A stretch of DNA of 64,000 bases from VFMC01 sp050248155 (GTDB lineage: Bacteria > Actinomycetota > Acidimicrobiia > Acidimicrobiales > Ilumatobacteraceae): positions 3,780 to 67,779 of the forward strand of contig JBFWSW010000021.1 of NCBI GenBank assembly GCA_050248155.1, given 5' to 3'. The position numbers and the translations under genes are program-made. This document shows, in pieces, positions 53,246 to 61,400 of this stretch; position 1 is the stretch's first letter; each line of letters begins with the position of its first letter. The notes under the pieces are model-generated. The model was not told the DNA's origin. It was given only the letters and a program-made list of their open reading frames with translations, and ran no database searches.

Positions 53246-54358
53246 TCACGCGCGGTTGGGTGATGGCTCGAACTCGACGTCGACCTCCATGGTCGAATCC
53301 ATCTTCTGCGCAGTCGCCTGCGCCGCGTGACTGCGCTGGTCGCCGGTCGTCGCCGGTGGGTTGAACAGGCTGCGCGGCCACATCCGCTTGGCGAGGACGG
53401 TGTTGATCTCGGCGCCCAGCATCGTCACCTGGGCGATGACGAAGATCCACGACAGCAACCCGATGACGATCGCGAACGTGCCGTACGTGTCGCTGGCCCC
53501 GTTCACCGTCCGCGAGACGTAGATGCCTCCGAAGTACTGGATGACGGTGTATGCGGCGCCGGAGAACGCTGCACCCGGCAGCACCGTGCGCCAGCCGAGG
53601 TCGGCGACGGTGAGTACGCGGAACGCCACCATGAAGACGACGACGTTCAAGGCGACCATCGCGACGAAGAGCAGGACCACGCCGATCGGGCCGGGAGCGA
53701 TGATCGACACGAGTTGCGAGACGACGGTCGACGCGATGACCAGCGATCCCATGAGCGCCAGCATCAGGATCGAGCGCACCCGCTTCATGACGAAGTTCGG
53801 GTAGTGCGCGCGCTCGACCGCCCACACCTCGTTCATGGCGTCCTGCGCCGCCTGCACCATGCCGAGCCCGGCCCAGAGCGCTCCCACGAGGCCGATGACG
53901 AGCCCGACGACGTTGCCGCCGACAGGATCGGCGAGCGAGCCGGCGATGTTCTCGCCGATCACCGGGAACTGCGCGAAGGCGGAGTCGGCGATGTCGCTCC
54001 GCAGGCCCGGTCGGTCCTCGAGGACGAACAGCAGGATCGTCAAGAGCGCGAGCAGCGCGGGGAAGATGGAGAAGAAGCCGTAGTACGCGATCAGCGCGGC
54101 AAGCCGACCGGCGCGGTCGTCGCCGAACTTCTTCATCACGCCGACGGGGAGAGCCGTGACGCGGTGCCGCTGCTGCCAGAGGTCGATGCGGCCCAGGATG
54201 CCTGACTTCTGCGTGCCGATCGGCGCCGCCGCCTGCGGTTCCGCCGACGGTGAGTCGTGCCTGGCCGGCTCCGCGGCGGTCTTCGCCGCGGCGAATGCGA
54301 GCAGCGCCGCTGCCGCGACGTTTCCGGCGATGCCGCTGCGCGCCGACCCGTCAGCCAT
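53246..54358 (-). CDS. YihY/BrkB-like membrane protein
   Basis: A 370-residue protein. After an Ala-rich helical N-terminus, the YihY domain opens DRAGRLAALIAYYGFFSIFPALLALLTIL and runs through six helices to TVLPGAAFSGAAYTVIQYFG and GLLSWIFVIAQVTMLGAEIN. Family members are inner-membrane proteins of unknown activity, once misnamed RNase BN. It is the last gene before the helicase with 22 bases between. Confidence 0.88.
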   Translation of the reverse strand: MADGSARSGIAGNVAAAALLAFAAAKTAAEPARHDSPSAEPQAAAPIGTQKSGILGRIDLWQQRHRVTALPVGVMKKFGDDRAGRLAALIAYYGFFSIFPALLALLTILLFVLEDRPGLRSDIADSAFAQFPVIGENIAGSLADPVGGNVVGLVIGLVGALWAGLGMVQAAQDAMNEVWAVERAHYPNFVMKRVRSILMLALMGSLVIASTVVSQLVSIIAPGPIGVVLLFVAMVALNVVVFMVAFRVLTVADLGWRTVLPGAAFSGAAYTVIQYFGGIYVSRTVNGASDTYGTFAIVIGLLSWIFVIAQVTMLGAEINTVLAKRMWPRSLFNPPATTGDQRSHAAQATAQKMDSTMEVDVEFEPSPNRA

Positions 54359-54424
54359 GGGTGTGACGGCTACCCCTCGGAGCGGGGGGCGAAACGCGGC
54401 GAGCGCCGACGGCGCCGCGGGACG

Positions 54425-55444
54425 TCAGGCGGCCTTGAGGTCGGCGAGCACCTTTGCCCACCGCTCCGGATCGGACTTGTACGGGGCGTAGAAGCTGATC
54501 CGCTGGATGACGTCGCCGTAGCGGCGGTGCAGTTCGGGGCCGACCTGCTCGGGCTCGCCCACGACGGCGAAGGTGTTGAGGATCTCGTCGTCGATCAGCC
54601 CGCCCATCTCGACCCACTTGCCCTGCTTCGACAGCGAGTTCAGCTCGTCCTGCATGCCGCCCCAGCCATGCAGGTCGAGCACCCCGCGGTACGCCGGCGT
54701 CGAGCCGTAGAAGGCGATCTGCTGTCGCGTCCCGGTCGCCGCCGCGTCCATCTCCTGCTCGTTGCCGCCGGTGACGACGAAGCTCGGCCCGACGATCTCG
54801 AAGCCCTCCATCGTCTTGCCCGCCTTGGCGCGCCCGCGGGCGAGGGCCGGGATGGTCACCTCTCGCAGATAGCGCTCGGTGGTGAAGCCGTGGCAGATGA
54901 ACCCGTCGCACACCTCGCCGGCCACCTCGGTCATCAGCTCGCCGACACCGGCGAGGAAGATCTTCGGTACACCGAAGCCGCCGAGGTCGGCCTTGTCGGG
55001 CGTGAACATCGGCGTCATCAAGGTGTGCGTGTAGAAGTCACCGCGAAACGCGAGCGGCGTCCCGTTCTGCCACGTGTCCCAGATCGCCCTGATCGCGAGG
55101 ATCATCTCGCGCATGCGCGGCGCCGGGTGGCTCCACTCCATGCTGAAGCGCTTGGTGATGTGCGGTTTGATCTGGCTGCCGAGGCCGAGGATGAAGCGGC
55201 CCTTCGAGAAGGTCTGCAGGTCCCAGCCGATGTTCGCGATCGTCATCGGGTTGCGCGCGAACGCGACGGCGATCGACGTACCGAGCTCGAGGTCCTGTGT
55301 GTGCTCGGCTGCGAGCAGCAGGGGGAAGAACGGGTCGTGGCTGGTCTCGGCCGTCCACACACCCGAGTATCCGGCGGCTTCGGCCTCCTGGGCTTGCGCG
55401 GCCGCCTTCGTGAGGTCGGTCCCGATCCCTCCGTCGACTTTCAT
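54425..55444 (-). CDS. LLM class F420-dependent oxidoreductase (TIGR03617-like)
   Basis: A 339-residue luciferase-fold protein. MKVDGGIGTDLTKAAAQA is the start pattern of this subgroup, then GVWTAETSHDPFFPLLLAAEHT, FILGLGSQIKPHI and SHPAPRMREMILAIRAIW. It uses F420 and acts on an unknown substrate. AAGGGG precedes ATG 55444. The third such enzyme in the window. Confidence 0.88.
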   Translation of the reverse strand: MKVDGGIGTDLTKAAAQAQEAEAAGYSGVWTAETSHDPFFPLLLAAEHTQDLELGTSIAVAFARNPMTIANIGWDLQTFSKGRFILGLGSQIKPHITKRFSMEWSHPAPRMREMILAIRAIWDTWQNGTPLAFRGDFYTHTLMTPMFTPDKADLGGFGVPKIFLAGVGELMTEVAGEVCDGFICHGFTTERYLREVTIPALARGRAKAGKTMEGFEIVGPSFVVTGGNEQEMDAAATGTRQQIAFYGSTPAYRGVLDLHGWGGMQDELNSLSKQGKWVEMGGLIDDEILNTFAVVGEPEQVGPELHRRYGDVIQRISFYAPYKSDPERWAKVLADLKAA

Positions 55445-55622
55445 CGCATCCCCTTGTCGTCACCGCGGGCGCGCCGCGCCGGTCGTGTGACGCAACGTAG
55501 CCCGATGGGTCGCTCGGTCCCGAACCGTTCCGGGCGCCACGTCGCCCGCCGCCGCACGGCAACGGACGCGGGTGGCGCCCAGAACGGTGTCGCCTAGGGA
55601 GCGATCGGGTAGGGGACCAGGA

Positions 55623-55892
55623 TCACGCGGCAGAGCAGACGAGATCGGGTCTGTGGGCCGGACCTCTCGCCAACCGACCGACGAGGATGCCGAACGCCCG
55701 TTCGCGGGCGACAGACGGGGCGTCGTGGTCGCCGAGCAGGTGCACGAGCGAGCTGTCGAGGCCGAGGCTGCGCAACCGGACGACGAGGCGGGCGATGTCG
55801 GTCTCGTACTCCTCGATGCCGTTGGCGGCGATGAGGTGGGCGAGGTCGTGGAGGTAGGGATCGGTGTTGGTGGTGGCGTTCGCGCGGGTCAT
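55623..55892 (-). CDS. Small helical protein of unknown function
   Basis: An 89-residue, mostly helical protein (DPYLHDLAHLIAANGIEEYE, TDIARLVVRLRSLGLDSSLV). No family is recognised. ATG 55892 is chosen since TACGGT lies seven bases upstream (55905-55900); GTG 55901 would overlap this box. It is divergent from the LysR gene and may be its target. The 178 bases after it show no gene. Confidence 0.6.
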   Translation of the reverse strand: MTRANATTNTDPYLHDLAHLIAANGIEEYETDIARLVVRLRSLGLDSSLVHLLGDHDAPSVARERAFGILVGRLARGPAHRPDLVCSAA

Positions 55893-55932
55893 GGGTGCCA
55901 CCGTACGGACCGCGGTCGATCATGTACAGCGA

Positions 55933-55968
55933 TGATCTCTTGTCGAATCGATCACGAGTGCTTATGAT
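55933..55968 (+). promoter_or_regulatory. lysR promoter and candidate LysR site
   Basis: TTGTCG (55940-55945) and TATGAT (55963-55968) are 17 bases apart, and ATG follows six bases later. TGATC-N12-GATCA (55933-55937, 55950-55954) overlaps the -35, a common place for LysR self-control. The strongest sigma-70 promoter seen in the window. Confidence 0.6.
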
Positions 55969-55974
55969 GTCGCA

Positions 55975-56907
55975 ATGCTGCAGGACATCGAGATCCGCCA
56001 GCTCCGCGCGTTGCAAGCGGTCGCCGCGGAGGGGTCGTTCGGTCGAGCCGCCGAACGGCTCGGCTTCACGCAGTCGGCCATCAGCCAGCAGATCGCGAGC
56101 CTCGAGCGCGCCGTCGGTGACAAGGTCTTCGACCGTCCCGGCGGTCCGCGTCGCGTCGAGCTCACGCCGACGGGCGAACTGCTGTTGGCGCACGCCACCG
56201 CCATGCTCGATCGCATCCGCGAGGCCGAGGACGAGCTGCGGTCGCTGCGTGCCGGCGAGGTCGGCCGCCTGGTCGTCGGCTCGTACCAGAGCGTGTCGGT
56301 GAACATCCTGCCCGAGGTCGTCGGGCGCTTGCGCAACGAGCGCCCCGGCCTGTCGGTGCGATGCGAGGAGATCGACGAGAACGAGGTCATGATCGCCCGG
56401 CTGCTGTCGGACGACCTCGACCTGTCGTTCCTCATCGGCATGCCCGAGGACGACTCGATCGAGGCCGTTCCCTTGCTGATCGATCCGTTCGTGCTGCTGA
56501 CGGCAGCCGCCGACACGCCACCCGTGGTCGATCCGGCGACCTTGCGCGGTGCCCCGATGATCGGCCAGTCGCCCTGCGCGTGCCAGTTGTCCATCGATCG
56601 CTCGTTGCGCGACTACGGGGTCGAGCCCGACTACGTCTTCCGCACCAACGACAACGCCGCCGTGCAGGCGATGGTCCGGGCCGGCATGGGACAGGCGATC
56701 CTGCCGTTCCTCGCTGTCGATCCGAACGACCGCGGTGTCGTCGTATCGTCGCTCGATCCCCCGATCCCGCCGCGAGTGGTCGCGATCGGCCGGCGTCGCG
56801 GTCGCACCCTGCCGCCGGCAGCCGACCAGTTCATCGAGCTCGCCAGCGAGGTGTGCCGCACGCGCCAAGCATCGATGCGCGAGCTGGTGCAGAGCGCCGT
56901 CGCCTGA
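55975..56907 (+). CDS. LysR family transcriptional regulator
   Basis: A 310-residue regulator. The N-terminal winged helix is IRQLRALQAVAAEGSFGRAA and LGFTQSAISQQIASLERAVG. The C-terminal effector domain has GRLVVGSYQSVSVNILPEVV. The message seems leaderless. The likely target is the divergent small gene or itself. Ligand unknown. Confidence 0.93.
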   Translation: MLQDIEIRQLRALQAVAAEGSFGRAAERLGFTQSAISQQIASLERAVGDKVFDRPGGPRRVELTPTGELLLAHATAMLDRIREAEDELRSLRAGEVGRLVVGSYQSVSVNILPEVVGRLRNERPGLSVRCEEIDENEVMIARLLSDDLDLSFLIGMPEDDSIEAVPLLIDPFVLLTAAADTPPVVDPATLRGAPMIGQSPCACQLSIDRSLRDYGVEPDYVFRTNDNAAVQAMVRAGMGQAILPFLAVDPNDRGVVVSSLDPPIPPRVVAIGRRRGRTLPPAADQFIELASEVCRTRQASMRELVQSAVA

Positions 56908-56909
56908 GC

Positions 56910-56926
56910 GGCGACAGTCAGTCGCC
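56910..56926. terminator. Hairpin between convergent LysR and PAC2 genes
   Basis: GGCGAC-AGTCA-GTCGCC, a 6-bp stem followed by TTG, overlaps the PAC2 stop and could end both messages. Confidence 0.5.
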
Positions 56927-57802
56927 TTGTTCGCGCAGGAAGCGCTCCACCTCGGCGCCGAGCTCGTCGGCCGTCGGGATCGACCCCGACCACATCGTGC
57001 CACTCGGCTGATCGATCTCGTCGTAGGCGGCCTCGAGCTGCTGGATCATCGCCTGGTGCTCGGTGTTCGCAGCGACCAATTGGTCGATCCGGCCTCGCTG
57101 CACCTCGGCCTCCTGCCGCAGCACGGTCGTGTCGACGTGGACGCCGGCGAGCTGCGCGAGGCCCTCGAGCAGCGCGGCCGATGCCGCGGGGTAGCTCATC
57201 GTCGCCAGGTAGTGCGGCACCTGGGCCCACAGTCCGATCGCCGGGACGCCGCGATCGACGAGGGCGTGCTCGAGCACCGCACCCATGCCCGCCGGGACGT
57301 CCACCGAGTTCTTCAGGAACGGCACCGACTCGACCAGTTCGACCGAGGGAGAGGTGCACGAGAGCCGGGCCGGGCGGGTGTGCGGAGTGGCGAACGGATA
57401 CGCACCGAGCACGATCGCGAGGCGCACACCGAGCTCGACCGACAGCCCGCTGATGACGTCGGCGAACCAGCGCCACGACGCGTCGGGCTCGGGGCCCGAG
57501 AGGAGCAGCAGGTCGTGGCCGGCAGCGTCGCGACCGACGCGCAGGGCGATCTCGGGCCATTCGAGTCGCGTGTTGACGCCTTCACGGAGCTGCATCGTGG
57601 GACGGCGAGCGCGGTAGTCGATGAACACGTCACCGTTGAACGTCGCGAGGGGCCGCGCCGCGGTGACGTCCTCGATCGCCGACATCGCCGCCGCGGCCGC
57701 GCCGCTCGCATCGATCCAGCCCGTCAGCATGACGACGAGCACGGGCGCGTCGAGCGCGGGCAGGGGTTCGTGCAACCGGTACGTCGGCTCGGGCGATGCC
57801 AT
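56918..57802 (-). CDS. PAC2 family protein
   Basis: A 294-residue proteasome-assembly-chaperone-2 family protein. VLVVMLTGWIDASGAAAAAM opens the domain, with DYRARRPTMQLREGVN and a long C-terminal helix pair. Actinobacterial members are of unknown role; some actinobacteria also have a proteasome. It overlaps the phosphotransferase stop (ATGA). Confidence 0.88.
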   Translation of the reverse strand: MASPEPTYRLHEPLPALDAPVLVVMLTGWIDASGAAAAAMSAIEDVTAARPLATFNGDVFIDYRARRPTMQLREGVNTRLEWPEIALRVGRDAAGHDLLLLSGPEPDASWRWFADVISGLSVELGVRLAIVLGAYPFATPHTRPARLSCTSPSVELVESVPFLKNSVDVPAGMGAVLEHALVDRGVPAIGLWAQVPHYLATMSYPAASAALLEGLAQLAGVHVDTTVLRQEAEVQRGRIDQLVAANTEHQAMIQQLEAAYDEIDQPSGTMWSGSIPTADELGAEVERFLREQGD

Positions 57803-58878
57803 CAGAGCGTGTCCACGGCGGCACGAGCCATCGCCGCAGCGCTGTCGACCTGTGCCTTGAACGGTTCGAGCTGCGCGGCGGAGCGCTCACCGAGCGCACC
57901 ACCGAGGTAGCGGGCGTACACACCCTCGAGGATGCACGCGAGCTTCCAGTAGGCGAAGGCGATGTAGAACTGCAGGCCGCTCACGTCGCGCCCGCTGACG
58001 TCGGCGTAGCGCGTGACGAGCTCGGCCCGATCGAGGAAGCCCTCGGCGGTGGTCGCCGATCCGGTCCAGGCCGAAGCCTCGTCGCCCGGACCGGTCCAGT
58101 ACACGTGGAGCAGGCCCAGATCGGCGAGCGGGTCGCCGAGCGTGCAGATCTCCCAGTCGAGCACGGCGACGACGGATCCGTCGTCACCCACCATGCAGTT
58201 GTCGAGTCGGTAGTCGCCGTGCACGATCGTGGCCGGACCCTGGTCGGGGATCCGCTGCTGCAGCGAGTCGTACACCACGTCGACCTCGGTGAGCTCGCGT
58301 GTCTTCTGCGCGTTCCACTGCCCGTACCACCGCTTCAGCTGACGGGCGATGTAGCCCTCGTGCTTGCCCAGGTCGGCGAGGCCGACGGCGTCGAGGTCGA
58401 CAGCATGGATCGCGGCCATCGTGTCGACGAGCGATTCGCTCGCGCGCCGTCGGGCTGCGCGATCGAGAGCAGCCTCGGCCGCGGCGCGGTCGCGCAGCAC
58501 GTGCCCGTCGACGAAGCCCATGACGTAGAAGGGGGCGTCGTTCACGGCGGGGTCGTCGCAGAAGCCGAGCGAGGGTGCGACCGGTACCGCGCTGCCCTGC
58601 AGGGCGTGGATGATGCGGTGCTCGCGGCCCATGTCGTGAGCGCTCGCGAGCCGGTGGCCGAGTGGCGGACGGCGCACGACGTAGCGGCTGCCGTTGCGAC
58701 CTGTGACGCGATAGGTGAGGTTGGAGTGGCCCCCGGCGATGACGTCGAAGCGGAACGGACCGGTGGCGCCGTCGACGTGCGACTCGAGCCACGCACTGAC
58801 CGACGGCACGTCGATCCCGGGCACAGCCGAGTCGGTGGCGCGGCGATCGGGTTCGGGGCTCGGTGCGACATCACTCAT
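57802..58878 (-). CDS. Phosphotransferase family protein (aminoglycoside phosphotransferase/ACAD11-like)
   Basis: A 358-residue kinase-like fold. Visible sites are AGGHSNLTYRVTGRNG (nucleotide loop), VVRRPP, TIVHGDYRLDNCMVG (catalytic Asp) and VLDWEICTLGDPLADLG (metal Asp). This form is found next to acyl-CoA dehydrogenases and linked to hydroxyacyl-CoA metabolism, rather than to drug resistance. It leads a two-gene leftward unit with the PAC2 gene. TACGGT lies nine bases before ATG 58878. Confidence 0.88.
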   Translation of the reverse strand: MSDVAPSPEPDRRATDSAVPGIDVPSVSAWLESHVDGATGPFRFDVIAGGHSNLTYRVTGRNGSRYVVRRPPLGHRLASAHDMGREHRIIHALQGSAVPVAPSLGFCDDPAVNDAPFYVMGFVDGHVLRDRAAAEAALDRAARRRASESLVDTMAAIHAVDLDAVGLADLGKHEGYIARQLKRWYGQWNAQKTRELTEVDVVYDSLQQRIPDQGPATIVHGDYRLDNCMVGDDGSVVAVLDWEICTLGDPLADLGLLHVYWTGPGDEASAWTGSATTAEGFLDRAELVTRYADVSGRDVSGLQFYIAFAYWKLACILEGVYARYLGGALGERSAAQLEPFKAQVDSAAAMARAAVDTL

Positions 58879-58956
58879 CACCCCCGCACCGTACCGACAG
58901 CCGTGTGCCCGGCGCGAACGGTCGTGTCCGCGCGAGGCCGTCGGTAGCCTGGACCC

Positions 58957-59661
58957 ATGGCCATCGATGTCACTGACGCAACCTTCCAGACCGACGTCAT
59001 CGATCGATCCAAGGAGACTCCGGTCGTTGTCGACCTGTGGGCGCCCTGGTGCGGCCCGTGCAAGACCATCGGCCCGATCCTCGAGCGCGTCACTGCCGCC
59101 ACGCAGGGCAAGGTCGTCCTCGCCAAGGTGAACGTCGACGAGAACCCGGCCGTCAGCCAGGCGTTCCAGGTCCAGTCCATCCCCGCGGTGTACGCGATGC
59201 GCGACGGCCAGGTCGTCGACGGCTTCGTCGGCGCCTACCCCGAGCACGTGATCGAGCAGTTCGTGAGCTCGCTGCTCCCAACCGAGGAGGCCGAGGAGAT
59301 CGCTGCGCTGGTGCGCGCCGGCGACGAGACCAGCCTGCGCCGGGCGCTCACCCTCGACCCCGGCAACGAGGATGCCATCGTCGCGCTCGGCGAGATGCTC
59401 GTCGAACAGGGCCACGCCGACGAGGCTCTCGCACTGGTCGCCCGCATCCCCGAGACCGACCGCACGCGCAAGGTCGCCGCGTCGGCTCGGCTGAGCCAAC
59501 GGCCGCCGGACGACTACGACTCGCAGTTGACCGCGCTGCTCGACTCGGTCAAGACCGACGACGATGCACGCCAGCAGTTCGTCGACATCCTCGAGCTGAT
59601 GGGGCCGGACGACCCGCGGACGTCGAAGTACCGCCGCCAGCTCACCGCCCGCTTGTACTGA
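58957..59661 (+). CDS. Thioredoxin-TPR protein (CnoX/YbbN-like)
   Basis: A 234-residue protein. The thioredoxin domain (1-110) has WCGPC at 31-35, and the rest is TPR-like helices (NEDAIVALGEMLVEQGHADEALALVARIP). E. coli CnoX, with the same layout, is a chaperone that protects proteins from oxidation; here the CGPC site is complete, so disulfide reduction is possible. TAGCCT lies six bases before ATG 58957. Confidence 0.9.
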   Translation: MAIDVTDATFQTDVIDRSKETPVVVDLWAPWCGPCKTIGPILERVTAATQGKVVLAKVNVDENPAVSQAFQVQSIPAVYAMRDGQVVDGFVGAYPEHVIEQFVSSLLPTEEAEEIAALVRAGDETSLRRALTLDPGNEDAIVALGEMLVEQGHADEALALVARIPETDRTRKVAASARLSQRPPDDYDSQLTALLDSVKTDDDARQQFVDILELMGPDDPRTSKYRRQLTARLY

Positions 59662-59693
59662 TCGAGCGGCTTCGCAGGGGTAGCCTCGAAGTC

Positions 59694-60041
59694 GTGCCCC
59701 TCGAGCATCGCGACGGCTACTACCTGTGGGTCGGCGGCCCGGTCCCGCGAGGGTCCGACGCGATCACGCTCGGCCCGCTCGTCATCGTCCGGGCGGGTTG
59801 CGAGCAGTCGCCGTACCTGCTGCGGCACGAGCACGTGCACGTCCGCCAGTGGCGCCGCCACGGTGTGATCGGCTTCGCCTCGCGATACGCCGGCTCGTAC
59901 CTGCTGTGGCGGTTGCGCGGCAAGAGCCACCAGGGTGCGTACCTCCGCATCCCGCTCGAGATCGAGGCCGACTGGGTCGCTCGCCGATCACTCGACACCG
60001 CGGTGCGCGACGACGTGCCCGCTGGTGTGTCAGCGCCCTGA
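59694..60041 (+). CDS. Small HExxH-containing protein
   Basis: A 115-residue protein with LLRHEHVHVRQW, an HExxH zinc motif, and a downstream EIEADWVARRS that could supply a third ligand. The size suits a stand-alone metalloprotease-like domain of the kind found in DUF4157-related proteins. No signal peptide is seen. TAGCCT lies seven bases before GTG 59694. It comes 32 bases after the thioredoxin gene. Confidence 0.72.
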   Translation: MPLEHRDGYYLWVGGPVPRGSDAITLGPLVIVRAGCEQSPYLLRHEHVHVRQWRRHGVIGFASRYAGSYLLWRLRGKSHQGAYLRIPLEIEADWVARRSLDTAVRDDVPAGVSAP

Positions 60042-60112
60042 CCCGGCGGTAGCGTCCTCCCGACTTCCCCCGGTGCACCTGACGCGGCGCGCGTCCCGGT
60101 CGGGAGGTCAGC

Positions 60113-60838
60113 GTGGACGATCGAGTCGAGCCGCCGACGCGGCCCCTTCCGCAGCGCCCCGTCGGCGAACGCATCCGCGAATGGCTGGTGTGGATCGGCA
60201 TCGGGCGACTCGTCGCCGTCGCATGCTCCGTGGTCGCCGTCGGCGCCGGTGGCTTCTGGTTGCTCCGCCCACCACCAGAACCGGTCGAGTCGACGTTGCC
60301 GAGGGCGACCACCACGACCTCCATCGACCCGGCCAGATCCGATTCGTCGCCGTCCCTACCGGCCACGTCGACCGTGACGACCGCATCGAGCGGGACGCTC
60401 GTCGTGCACGTGGCCGGTCACGTCATGCGGCCAGGTGTGTACTCGTTGGACGCCGGTGCGAGGGTCGTCGATGCCGTCGACGCGGCGGGCGGAGCGACCG
60501 ATCCGGTCCTGCTCGATGCGCTCAACCTCGCCGAACCGCTGCACGACGGCGATCGGGTCTACGTCGCCGGCCACGACACCGGGCAAGCGATCGCTGCGGG
60601 GGTGACGCCGGCGCAGGCAGGCACGGAGGGCGAGTCGACCGGCGCCGGCCCGGCCGATCTGAACACGGCGACCGTCGATCAGCTCGACGCGCTGCCCGGG
60701 GTGGGCCCGTCGACGGCGGCTGCGATCGTGGCCCACCGTGAGGCCAACGGGCCCTTCGCGTCGGTCGACGACCTCGACGCGGTGCGCGGCATCGGCCCGA
60801 CCAAGCTCGCTGCGCTGCGCGATCTGGTGACGGTGTGA
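60113..60838 (+). CDS. comEA: ComEA-like DNA-binding protein
   Basis: A 241-residue protein. A membrane anchor (AVACSVVAVGAGGFWLL), a SLBB-type domain (VVHVAGHVMRPGVYSLDAGA) and a helix-hairpin-helix pair (ADLNTATVDQLDALPGVGPS, VDDLDAVRGIGPTKLAALR). It binds DNA at the outer face of the membrane for uptake. GGGAGG lies nearby before GTG 60113. comEC follows after one opposing gene. Confidence 0.9.
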   Translation: MDDRVEPPTRPLPQRPVGERIREWLVWIGIGRLVAVACSVVAVGAGGFWLLRPPPEPVESTLPRATTTTSIDPARSDSSPSLPATSTVTTASSGTLVVHVAGHVMRPGVYSLDAGARVVDAVDAAGGATDPVLLDALNLAEPLHDGDRVYVAGHDTGQAIAAGVTPAQAGTEGESTGAGPADLNTATVDQLDALPGVGPSTAAAIVAHREANGPFASVDDLDAVRGIGPTKLAALRDLVTV

Positions 60839-60841
60839 CCG

Positions 60842-61357
60842 TTACAGGAACACGCGCCCGAGCACGAGGTTGGCGGCGATCACGCTCAGCGCCACGCCCA
60901 CCCAAGCGCTCACGGCCAGCAGCAGGAACTCGGCCCAGTACCCGCCCCACGTGGCGACCGGACGGCGCACCGCCCGGCGCGACGCGATCCACCCGATCAG
61001 CACCCACAGCACTCCACTCGCGACGACGGCGAAGTAGCGGGACGCGCCCGTACGAATGGGGGCTCCGAAGGCAGGGAGCAGCGGAGCCGCGAAGATCGCC
61101 GCCAGGAACCCGCCCACGCCGCGGCTCGTCGAGTGGCTGTCGTTCAGCAGCATCAGCGAGAGCGCGCCGAGCATCGCAGGCACCACCAACGCCACGAGCG
61201 GCCCGCGCGAGACGATGCCTCGACGGTAGGACGGTCGACCCGGCTGCGGGGCGGGAACCTGCCGTGGCGTCGGCCGCGGCCGGTCCAACGCCTCCAGCCG
61301 ATCGAGGGCTTCCAGTCGCCCGAGCGCGCGCTCGCCACGCGTCGACATGGGTTCCAC
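60842..61357 (-). CDS. Hypothetical membrane protein
   Basis: A 171-residue protein. The first 50 residues are basic, with GRLEALDRLEALDR repeated. Four hydrophobic helices follow (LVALVVPAMLGALSLMLL; GFLAAIFAAPLLPAFG; YFAVVASGVLWVLIGWI; FLLLAVSAWVGVALSVIA). No family is recognised. TACGAT lies seven bases before GTG 61357. It lies opposite comEA and comEC and splits them. Confidence 0.7.
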   Translation of the reverse strand: MEPMSTRGERALGRLEALDRLEALDRPRPTPRQVPAPQPGRPSYRRGIVSRGPLVALVVPAMLGALSLMLLNDSHSTSRGVGGFLAAIFAAPLLPAFGAPIRTGASRYFAVVASGVLWVLIGWIASRRAVRRPVATWGGYWAEFLLLAVSAWVGVALSVIAANLVLGRVFL

Positions 61358-61400
61358 GGCGCCGATCGTACGTGGCCGTCACCTGGGATCGGCGGCACCG

